Positions 7,316 through 14,398 of a stretch of DNA of 64,000 nt are shown here, one piece after another. The notes below the pieces were generated by a model. That model made no database searches. It was not told the DNA's origin and was given only the letters and a program-made list of their open reading frames with translations. Location: positions 310,001 through 374,000 of the forward strand of contig NZ_JAKZHV010000003.1 of NCBI RefSeq assembly GCF_022568835.1, given 5' to 3'. A program made the translations under genes and the position numbers. The stretch is from Arsenicicoccus piscis. Lineage in GTDB: Bacteria > Actinomycetota > Actinomycetes > Actinomycetales > Dermatophilaceae. Every line of letters starts with the position of its first letter. The stretch's first letter is position 1.

Positions 7316-9697
7316 CTAGGCCGTGGCTGTGCGTAGTTCGTCCAGCATTGCCTGAAGCACCCGCAACGCCCCGGCCTTGTCCAACGGCTCGTTCCCGTTG
7401 CCGCACTTGGGTGACTGGACGCAGGACGGGCACCCCGTCGAGCACGCGCACGTCAGCACCGCGTCGTGGGTGGCCCGGAGCCAGCGCTCGAGCTGATCGT
7501 GGCCGCGCTCGGCGAACCCGGCCCCTCCGCGGTGTCCGTCGTAGACCAGGATGGTCGGCTCGCCGGTGTGCGGGTGCAGGTCGGTGGAGACGCCGCCGAT
7601 GTCCCAGCGGTCGGCGGTGGCGACCAGCGGCAGCAGGCCGATGGCGGCGTGCTCGGCCGCGTGCAAGGCCCCGGGGACGGCCATCTCGTCTACCCCATGG
7701 TCACGCAGCCACCAGCCAGGCATGGTCCACCACACCCCGCGGGTGTGGAGGGTCGACTCGGGCAGGTCCAGCGGGTGCTCCCCGAGCACCTCACCGGTGG
7801 GGAGGCGGCGCAGGAAGGAGGTGACCTGGGAGCGCACCGCGGTCTCGCCGTAGGCGACGGTCAGCGGCCCGACCTGTCGGCTCGTGTGCACCCGGCCGAG
7901 GTCGAAGGCCGTCGTGGTGCGCGCGGAGGTCTTCCACCCCGGGTCGCCGGCCACGACCGTGGCGCTCCCGTCCTCGAGGTCGAGGGCGGTGACGACGAAG
8001 GTGCGCCCCTGATGCACGTAGACCGCGCCGGTGTGCGCCTGGCGCTGGGCCGACGCCCAGTCGACGGTGCCGAGCACTCGGCCGGTGCCGCGCTCGACGA
8101 TGCGCACCGTGGGGTCGGTCGTGCTGCGCAAGGTGATCTGCCCGTGGGGTCCGTCCGGTCGTGGCCAGTGCCAGGCGCCGTTGGGCCGCCGGCGGAGCAC
8201 GCCGGCCGACACCAGGGTGTCCAGCGTGGGGCGCATCGACGGACCGAAGTAGCTCTCGTCGGCGGCCGTGATCGGCAGCTCCGCGGCGGCCGCGGCCAGG
8301 TGGTCGGCGAGCACGTACGGGTTGTCGGGGTCCACGACGACGGCCTCGACCGGCCGCCCGAACAGCGTCTCGGGGTGATGCACGAGGTAGTGGTCGAGCG
8401 GGTCGTCGTCCGCGACGAGGACGGCCAGCGCGTCCCCGCCGGCGCGCCCGGCCCGACCGGCCTGCTGCCACAGCGACGCCGTCGTGCCCGGCCACCCGGC
8501 CATCAGCACGGCGTCGAGACCGAGGATGTCGATGCCGAGCTCGAGGGCATTGGTGGCTGCCAGGCCGAGGAGCCGGCGCTCGCGCAGATCCCGCTCGAGC
8601 TCGCGCCGCTCGTCCGGCAGGTAGCCCCCACGGTAGGCCGCGACGAGCCGAGCGAGCCGTCCGTCGTGCACGAACGCGCGGGTGGCCTCTGCCAGGGTCT
8701 CCACCCCCTTGCGGGACCTGGCGAACGCCACCGTCTGCACGTCCTGGTCGACCAGCTGGGCCAGCAGGTGGGCGGTCTCGGTGAGGGTGGAGCGGCGACC
8801 GGACTCCGGCGTCGCCCCGGTGTCGTCGTCGACCGGTCGTCCGTCGGCGTCGACCAGTGGCGGCTCCCAGAGCGCAAAGGTGAGTCGGCCCGAGGGGGAC
8901 CCGTCATCGGTGACCTCGACGAACGGCAGCCCGGTCAAGCGCTCGCCGAGGTCTGCCGCGGCCGCCACCGTCGCCGACGAGAGGATGAACGTCGGCGACG
9001 AGCCATATCGAGCGGCCAGCCGTCGCAGCCGGCGCAGCACCCCGGCGAGGTGTGCGCCGAACACGCCGCGGTAGACGTGGCACTCGTCGATGACGACGTA
9101 GCGCAGCGCACGCAGGAACGGCGCCCACCGGGCATGGCCGGACAGCAGCGAGTGGTGCACGAGGTCGGGGTTCGTGAGGACCAGCTGGGCGTGCTCGCGG
9201 ATCCAGCGCCGCTCGTCCGTGGCCGTGTCGCCGTCGTAGACCGCCGCGCGCAGCCCCGGGAGCGCCAGCCTGTGGATGCTCGCGAGCTGGTCGGCGGCCA
9301 ACGCCTTCGTCGGTGAGAGGTAGAGCGCGGTGGCACCTCGACCGGTCGGGGCGCCGGCGCCGTCGAGCAGGTCGGTGAGCACGGGCAGCAGGTAGCCGAG
9401 GGACTTGCCCGAGGCGGTGCCCGTCGCCACGACGACGTGATCACCGCGGTGCGCCGCCTCGGCGGTGGTCTCCTGGTGGATCCACGGCGTGGTGATGCCG
9501 CGACCGGCGAGGGCCGCCACGAGCGCGGGGTGCGTCCAGGTCGGCCACGCGCCCAGCCGGGCCGACCGCGCCTCGAAGCGCTCGGTGTGCACCAGCCGCG
9601 CGGTGCGCGAGCCGGCAGCGAGGCCGGCCAGGAGGTGGTCGTCCCGGCGCACCTCCGCCAGTCCCGTCGTCCGGTCGTCGCGCACTGTCGTGGTCAC
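7316..9697 (-). CDS. DEAH-box helicase with C-terminal zinc-binding (DUF1998) domain
   Basis: A 793-residue superfamily 2 helicase. It shows Walker A-like VVVATGTASGKSLGYLLP near residue 75, the DEAH-type motif YVVIDECHVY, motif III LSSATV, and motif VI QQAGRAGRAG. The C-terminal zinc region is CACSTGCPSCVQSPKC. This is the helicase typical of actinobacterial tad neighbourhoods (Rv3649-like) and is related to MrfA-type DNA-repair helicases. I chose the GTG at 9697, after which helicase similarity begins; the upstream open frame overlaps the TfoX gene and is spurious. Confidence 0.9.
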   Translation of the reverse strand: MTTTVRDDRTTGLAEVRRDDHLLAGLAAGSRTARLVHTERFEARSARLGAWPTWTHPALVAALAGRGITTPWIHQETTAEAAHRGDHVVVATGTASGKSLGYLLPVLTDLLDGAGAPTGRGATALYLSPTKALAADQLASIHRLALPGLRAAVYDGDTATDERRWIREHAQLVLTNPDLVHHSLLSGHARWAPFLRALRYVVIDECHVYRGVFGAHLAGVLRRLRRLAARYGSSPTFILSSATVAAAADLGERLTGLPFVEVTDDGSPSGRLTFALWEPPLVDADGRPVDDDTGATPESGRRSTLTETAHLLAQLVDQDVQTVAFARSRKGVETLAEATRAFVHDGRLARLVAAYRGGYLPDERRELERDLRERRLLGLAATNALELGIDILGLDAVLMAGWPGTTASLWQQAGRAGRAGGDALAVLVADDDPLDHYLVHHPETLFGRPVEAVVVDPDNPYVLADHLAAAAAELPITAADESYFGPSMRPTLDTLVSAGVLRRRPNGAWHWPRPDGPHGQITLRSTTDPTVRIVERGTGRVLGTVDWASAQRQAHTGAVYVHQGRTFVVTALDLEDGSATVVAGDPGWKTSARTTTAFDLGRVHTSRQVGPLTVAYGETAVRSQVTSFLRRLPTGEVLGEHPLDLPESTLHTRGVWWTMPGWWLRDHGVDEMAVPGALHAAEHAAIGLLPLVATADRWDIGGVSTDLHPHTGEPTILVYDGHRGGAGFAERGHDQLERWLRATHDAVLTCACSTGCPSCVQSPKCGNGNEPLDKAGALRVLQAMLDELRTATA

Positions 9698-9712
9698 CTG
9701 ACCAGGGTAGGC

Positions 9713-9732
9713 GCGGGGTCTGACAACCCCGC
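9713..9732 (-). terminator. Hairpin between the TfoX-like gene and the helicase gene
   Basis: GCGGGGT pairs perfectly with ACCCCGC around a 6-base loop. It lies 3' of the TfoX-like gene on the minus strand and just before the helicase start. There is no clear T tract, so termination is only suggested. Confidence 0.4.
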
Positions 9733-9779
9733 CCCACCAGGGGCCGACGCACCGGCGACGACCGACCCGGGCTCGGGGT

Positions 9780-10130
9780 CTACCGCTGGTGCTCCAGCGC
9801 GATCTCGACCCAGGAGGCGAGCTGCACGTCGTCCGCGTGGCCGGGCCCGGAGACGGCGAGCCATCCCGGGCCCATCTCTCGGTCCTTGCCCATGGTGGCG
9901 GGGCGGGCGCCAGGCCGGGCGAGCAGCTCGTCCTGCCGCTGCGGGTCCACCCGCACCAGCAGCTCACCCTCGCCCCGGGCGGCGACGACCAGCTGCTCGT
10001 CGACCATGAACGACAGCCCACCGAACATCCGGACCTCGCGCACCATGCGGCCGGCCAGCAGCGCACGCACCCGCTCGACGAGGGCATCGCGGGTCGCAGA
10101 CGTGGCAGGGGTAGACACGGTGTTCGCCAT
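9780..10130 (-). CDS. TfoX N-terminal domain protein
   Basis: A 116-residue protein with the TfoX N-domain signature: MFGGLSFMVDEQLVV followed by LLVRVDPQR and ending WVEIALEHQR. Family members are small and of unclear biochemical role; only the gamma-proteobacterial TfoX is tied to competence. The ATG at 10130 has AAGGAGG 6 bases upstream, so the longer open frame is rejected. The stop codon TAG lies inside the word GGTAGACC. Confidence 0.8.
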   Translation of the reverse strand: MANTVSTPATSATRDALVERVRALLAGRMVREVRMFGGLSFMVDEQLVVAARGEGELLVRVDPQRQDELLARPGARPATMGKDREMGPGWLAVSGPGHADDVQLASWVEIALEHQR

Positions 10131-10147
10131 GGGGGCCTCCTTGCTCT

Positions 10148-10198
10148 GCTGCAGCCACTGTCGCGCTGCAGCCACTGTCGCGCTGCAGCCACTATCGC
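10148..10198 (+). repeat. Three tandem copies of a 17-bp unit upstream of the TfoX-like gene
   Basis: The unit GCTGCAGCCACTGTCGC occurs at 10148-10164 and 10165-10181, then once with a single change at 10182-10198. The array begins only 18 bases upstream of the start codon, so it lies in the promoter or 5' leader. Each unit contains the palindrome CTGCAG. It may be an operator array or a slippage-prone tract. Confidence 0.75.
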
Positions 10199-10734
10199 GC
10201 GCAGCGCCCGATCGGACCCGCCGAGGCGCGCCGCCGAGGCACCTGGTCACCCCACTGCGGCGAGGAGACACCGTCACGCGCGATGTAACCCCCACGGCCG
10301 AAAGGGTGGATGTTGGCAACTGATCGTCACCGATCGACCCCCGCGGCGGAGAACTCGGGTACGCCGGGTGACGCTAGGGGCAGAATCCAGACGGTCCGGG
10401 CGAAACGGCCACGCAACGAGAAGACGCACGAGAGGATGGAACCGAGCCCGCGTCCGCTTCGTCGGAGCTGTGACGGTTCGATCGTTCAAAGCCTCGGCTG
10501 ACCCCATCCGGTCGGTCGCGACGCGATCGAGTGCCAGTGGCCACCGTCATGTTGCTCGGAGCCCCACCTGACGACTCAACGATGCCAGGATGCCTGTGAC
10601 CCCGGCAGGCGATGACCACGGACCACCCCTACGACGGTGCGACAGCACGACACCACCGCACCACCCTCGGCCCCCGGGCCGGTGGCGACAAGACTGGCTC
10701 TCCCTCGGAGCCAGGGAACGAGGAGTACCCCCCA
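10199..10734. other. Gene-free region upstream of the STAS gene
   Basis: About 535 bases with no open frame showing protein-like composition or a ribosome-binding site. The only clear element is a perfect hairpin, CTGGCTC with GAGCCAG around 7 bases (10694-10714). It sits about 20 bases before the STAS start and just before its GAGGAG ribosome site, so it could modulate translation. A long 5' leader or divergent promoters are possible. Confidence 0.5.
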
Positions 10735-11133
10735 GTGAAGTTGCAGATCACCACCGCTGACCACGAACACCTGGCGGTGCTCGCGGTGACGGGTGAGATC
10801 GACATCGCGACCTCTACCCAGCTCCGCCAGGCGATCGACGAGGTGGTGCGCGCCGGTGCCATCGATGTCGTGCTGGACCTGCGCCAGGTGACCTTCATGG
10901 ACTCGAGCGGCCTGTCGGTCGTGGTCGGACGGCTCAAGATGCTGCGCCGCGTCGACGGACGGCTGAGCGTCGTCGGTGCCGATGCGAAGATCCGCCGCAT
11001 CTTCGAGGTCACCGGCCTCGACCAGGTGGTGCCGCTCTACGACACCGTCGAGGAGGTCCCCGAGCTGGGGGGCCACCGGCCAGCCCCTGCGTCCCGAGCT
11101 GGGCGAGATGCCGGCTTGATCGTCGAGCCCTAG
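10735..11133 (+). CDS. STAS-domain anti-sigma factor antagonist
   Basis: A 132-residue protein with one STAS domain (residues ~5-105). It contains LAVTGEIDIATSTQLRQAI and the phosphorylation-site region VTFMDSSGLSVVVGRLK, so it probably binds and is phosphorylated by a serine-kinase anti-sigma factor. No kinase or sigma gene is adjacent. The GTG at 10735 follows GAGGAG by 9 bases. Its TAG stop is embedded in the -10 box of the next gene. Confidence 0.85.
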   Translation: MKLQITTADHEHLAVLAVTGEIDIATSTQLRQAIDEVVRAGAIDVVLDLRQVTFMDSSGLSVVVGRLKMLRRVDGRLSVVGADAKIRRIFEVTGLDQVVPLYDTVEEVPELGGHRPAPASRAGRDAGLIVEP

Positions 11134-11136
11134 GGT
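11131..11136 (+). promoter_or_regulatory. TAGGGT -10 box for leaderless AIM24 gene
   Basis: TAGGGT ends 7 bases before the ATG at 11144 and overlaps the upstream stop codon. No Shine-Dalgarno sequence fits, which points to a leaderless transcript. Confidence 0.5.
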
Positions 11137-11143
11137 GGTCGCC

Positions 11144-11860
11144 ATGCAGAGCACACTGTTCGAGCAGCGCAACCTCGAGGTCGAGGGCGAGCACCGGTTC
11201 GCCCTGCAGAACCCGCAGATGCTGCGGGTCCACCTCGGCGCGGACGTCCTCGCCCTGAAGGGCTCGATGATCGCCTTCCAGGGGCAGGTCACCTTCAACC
11301 ACGAGGGTGCCGGCAGCATGGGCAAGCTCATGCGCAAGATCCTCACCAGCGAGGACGTGCCCCTCATGCGGGTCGCGGGCGACGGCGACGTCTTCTTCGC
11401 CGCCGAGGCCGGGCACGTCTACCTCGTGGAGCTGCAGGGCGACGCCCTCAGCATCAACGGGCGCAACCTGCTGGCCTTCGATGCCGCACTGACCTGGGAC
11501 ATCCAGCGGGTCAAGGGCGCGGGCATGATCTCGGCGGGCGCGTTCAACACCGTCCTCAGCGGCTCCGGCACCGTGGCGATGTGCTCGGTCGGCCAGCCCG
11601 TCGTGCTGGACTGCAGCCAGCAGCCCACCTATGTGGACTCCCAGGCCGCGGTCGCCTGGTCCGCCGGCCTCACGCCCCAGGTGGTCTCGAGCATGAACAT
11701 GCGCTCGCTGCTGCGCGGCGGCACGGGTGAGGCCTTCCAGTTCGCCTTCCACGGGCCCGGCTTCGTGGTCGTGCAGCCGAGCGAGTGGACCCCCGCCTCC
11801 GCCGGCGCCCAGCACGGGCAGCAGCAGGGCGGCGGGCTGCTGGGCGAGCTCTTCCGCTGA
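11144..11860 (+). CDS. AIM24 family protein
   Basis: A 238-residue soluble protein of the AIM24 (TIGR00266/DUF124) family, a beta-helical fold of unknown biochemical role. Seen in the sequence are the family's glycine-rich beta repeats, such as MIAFQGQVTFNHEGAG, the run GKLMRKILTSEDVPLMRVAGDGDVFFA, and a late FQFAFHGPGFVVVQPSE. The C-terminus is a flexible Gln/Gly tail. The ATG at 11144 is preferred to the GTG at 11135. It is coupled to the next gene by TGATG. Confidence 0.85.
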   Translation: MQSTLFEQRNLEVEGEHRFALQNPQMLRVHLGADVLALKGSMIAFQGQVTFNHEGAGSMGKLMRKILTSEDVPLMRVAGDGDVFFAAEAGHVYLVELQGDALSINGRNLLAFDAALTWDIQRVKGAGMISAGAFNTVLSGSGTVAMCSVGQPVVLDCSQQPTYVDSQAAVAWSAGLTPQVVSSMNMRSLLRGGTGEAFQFAFHGPGFVVVQPSEWTPASAGAQHGQQQGGGLLGELFR

Positions 11861-13401
11861 TGCCCGTAGACCCCTCGCCGGGCCGCGGTCCCTCTGACGC
11901 CCGCGGGGAGTCGCCCCTCGATCGAGAGCTGGTGGCCCGGATGCGCGCCGACCTGCTGGCGGCCGGTTTCACCGTCGACGCGGTCGCGGACCGGATCGGT
12001 CCGGCCGCGGCCGCAGCGCTGCACCGCGAGCAGGCGCTCCCCGCCGAGCGGGTTACCCGCGGCGCCGGCGACCCGGTGGCGACGCTGGTGCGCCTGTTCG
12101 TGCTCGGCCGCGAGACCGCCGGCGACGACGTCGAGCGGGCCCTGCCCTCGCTCGGTGTGAGCGGCGCCCGCGCCCTCGGCCTGCTGCAGGACGGCGAGAC
12201 CGCGGACTCGGTGCGCGCGGCCCTGGACCTGCGGCCCTACGGCGACGGCACCCACGACTGGTGGCTCGCCTCCGACCTCGGCGAGCTGGTCACCCAGGCC
12301 CCGCTGCGCGAGGACCACGTCCTCGGGGTGGGCGGGGCGTCGATGACGCTGGCGGCCTGGACCCCTCGGCCGGGTGCGCGCCGGGTGCTCGACCTGGGCA
12401 CCGGGTGCGGTGTGCAGGCGCTGCACGCGTCGACGCACGCCGGTGAGGTCGTGGCCACGGACCTCTCGGCCCGGGCCGTCGAGCTGGCCCGACTCAACGC
12501 CGCCCTCAACGGGGTCGAGTGGGACGTGCGCCAGGGCAGCCTCTTCGAACCCGTCGCGGGGGAGCGGTTCGACCTGATCGTCTCGAACCCGCCGTTCGTC
12601 ATCACCCCACGGATCGAGGGCGTGCCGGTCTACGAGTATCGCGACGGTGGGCTGGCCGCAGACTCGTTGGTGCGCAGCGTGGTCCGCGACGTCGGGCAGC
12701 ACCTCGAGCCCGGCGGCATCGCCTGCTTCCTCGGCAACTGGGAGATCACGGCCACCCGCGACTGGCGCGACGTCTGGACCGACTGGCTGGACGGCACGGG
12801 TCTGGACGCCTGGGTGGTGCAGCGTGAGACCCAGGACCCCGCCGAGTACGCCGAGCTCTGGATCCGCGACGGCGGGACCTCTGCTGCGACAGCGGACTTC
12901 GACCGGCTCTACGAGGCCTGGCTCGACGACTTCGCCGCGCGCGAGGTGACCGAGATCGGCTTCGGGGTATGCGTGCTGCAGCGCCCGGCCACCGAGCGGC
13001 AGCCCTTCCGCGATCTCGTAGAACACTCCGGTCCGGTGGCGTCGCCGATGGGTCCCGCTGTGCTGCAAGGGATTCGAGCGCGCACCTACCTGGCTGAGCA
13101 CACCGACGAGGAGATCCTCGACGTGGCCTGGCAGGTGGCGGACGACGTGACCGAGGAGCGCTACGGCAGGCCGGGCGCCGAGGACCCGCAGGTGATCCAG
13201 GTGCGCCAGGGCGGCGGCCTCGGCGTCACCCACCGGCTCGGCACCGCCCAGGCGGCCTACCTCTCGGTGTGCGACGGGAGCCTGACGGCGAGGCAGGCGC
13301 TCACCGCGATTGCCGCACTGCTGCAACGAGACTCGGCCGACGTCCAGGCCGAGACCCTGCCGCTGCTGCGCGCGCTCGTCGCCGACGGGCTGCTGCGCTG
13401 A
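11860..13401 (+). CDS. SAM-dependent methyltransferase (N5-glutamine/RsmC-like small-domain type)
   Basis: A 513-residue enzyme. Residues ~1-150 are an actinobacterial N-terminal helical domain. Residues ~155-330 form a class I methyltransferase fold with the SAM motif VLDLGTGCGVQALHA and the substrate motif IVSNPPFVITPR, typical of enzymes that modify amides or exocyclic amines. A C-terminal domain with winged-helix character follows. The true substrate is not evident. The ATG at 11860 overlaps the AIM24 stop. Confidence 0.82.
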   Translation: MPVDPSPGRGPSDARGESPLDRELVARMRADLLAAGFTVDAVADRIGPAAAAALHREQALPAERVTRGAGDPVATLVRLFVLGRETAGDDVERALPSLGVSGARALGLLQDGETADSVRAALDLRPYGDGTHDWWLASDLGELVTQAPLREDHVLGVGGASMTLAAWTPRPGARRVLDLGTGCGVQALHASTHAGEVVATDLSARAVELARLNAALNGVEWDVRQGSLFEPVAGERFDLIVSNPPFVITPRIEGVPVYEYRDGGLAADSLVRSVVRDVGQHLEPGGIACFLGNWEITATRDWRDVWTDWLDGTGLDAWVVQRETQDPAEYAELWIRDGGTSAATADFDRLYEAWLDDFAAREVTEIGFGVCVLQRPATERQPFRDLVEHSGPVASPMGPAVLQGIRARTYLAEHTDEEILDVAWQVADDVTEERYGRPGAEDPQVIQVRQGGGLGVTHRLGTAQAAYLSVCDGSLTARQALTAIAALLQRDSADVQAETLPLLRALVADGLLR

Positions 13402-13416
13402 GCCGACCCTAGGGGG

Positions 13417-14235
13417 TCAGGCGAACGTCCAGGACCGCTTCGACAAGGAGTGCCAGAAGCCGTCGACGGTGCTCGGCGCCGCGACCGAGGCGCCGCTGGC
13501 GGAGGCTGCGCCGAGGGCTACGAACAGGGGTGCCCAGTGCTCGGTGCGGGGGTGTGCGAGCCGTGCCGCGGGGGCTACCCGCTCGAAGTCCAGCAGCGCG
13601 TCCACGTCGCCCGCGGCCACGGACTCGGCCGCCCAGTGGTCGAACTCGCGCGACGCGGCGGGCGGCGGGGTGTCGGCGTCGGGGCTGAACCAGCGCAGGT
13701 TGTGGGTGGTGAAGCCGGAGCCGACGATCATCGTGCCGGTGTCGCGCAGGGGAGCGAGGCGCTGCCCGAGGGCGAACAGCTCCCGGGGGTCGAGCGTCGG
13801 CATCGACAGCTGCAGCACCGGGATGTCGGCTTCGGGATACATCTCGACGAGCGGCACGTAGGCGCCGTGATCGAGCCCGCGGTCCTGGTCCTGGTGCACG
13901 GAGCCGCCGAGGGCGCTCGCGACCTGACGGGCCAGCTCGGGGGCCGCCGGCGCGTCGTAGGTCACCTCGTAGTACTTCTGCGGGAAGCCCCAGAAGTCGT
14001 AGACCAGGGGCGCACCGCTCGTCGACGACACGCTCACCGGCGCGGCCTCCCAGTGCGCGGACACCATGAGGATCTGCTCGGGCCGGGGCAGGTCCGCCGA
14101 CCACGCCGCCAGCTCAGCCGTCCAGCGGGCGTCGTCGGCGAGCGGGGGTGCCCCGTGGCTGAGGTAGAGCACGGGCGGCGCGCTGGTGGCTGACATGGCG
14201 GAGGTGGTGGTGGTAGGGGTCGACGGCTGGGACAT
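13417..14235 (-). CDS. ygiD: DODA-type (LigB family) extradiol ring-opening dioxygenase
   Basis: A 272-residue member of the class III extradiol dioxygenases related to plant 4,5-DOPA dioxygenase and E. coli YgiD. The metal ligands are visible in LYLSHGAPPL near residue 27, VSAHWE near 59 and DHGAYVPLVEMYPEADIPV in the middle, with GSGFTTHNLRWF later. Substrate is unknown, probably a catechol. It has a leaderless-type promoter and converges with the methyltransferase gene. Confidence 0.87.
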   Translation of the reverse strand: MSQPSTPTTTTSAMSATSAPPVLYLSHGAPPLADDARWTAELAAWSADLPRPEQILMVSAHWEAAPVSVSSTSGAPLVYDFWGFPQKYYEVTYDAPAAPELARQVASALGGSVHQDQDRGLDHGAYVPLVEMYPEADIPVLQLSMPTLDPRELFALGQRLAPLRDTGTMIVGSGFTTHNLRWFSPDADTPPPAASREFDHWAAESVAAGDVDALLDFERVAPAARLAHPRTEHWAPLFVALGAASASGASVAAPSTVDGFWHSLSKRSWTFA

Positions 14236-14241
14236 GCCACC

Positions 14242-14270
14242 AGGCTACGACAAGAAAGTTGAAGCGTCAA
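14242..14270 (-). promoter_or_regulatory. Promoter of the extradiol dioxygenase gene
   Basis: On the minus strand, TTGACG (-35) is separated by exactly 17 bases from TAGCCT (-10). The -10 ends 6 bases before the ATG, so the transcript is probably leaderless. The -35 overlaps TTGAAGCGTCAA on the plus strand, whose outer TTGA/TCAA arms are symmetric and could be a repressor site. Confidence 0.65.
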
Positions 14271-14398
14271 TTAAATGAGTGGTCAGGTGGGTCCCGCGTG
14301 CCGGACCGGGCCCCGCTGGGCTACGGTCTAGGCCCGAGGCCCTTCCTCGTCGCGACGACGAATCCGTCGCACTGGGACCTCGAGATCAAGGAGAAGGC

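Noticed and set aside
10148..10198. CRISPR array
   Set aside because: The 17-bp units are directly adjacent without spacers and no cas gene is present.
10310..10619. Short open frames in the spacer before the STAS gene
   Set aside because: No ribosome-binding site, Arg/Ser-rich shadow composition and no family resemblance.
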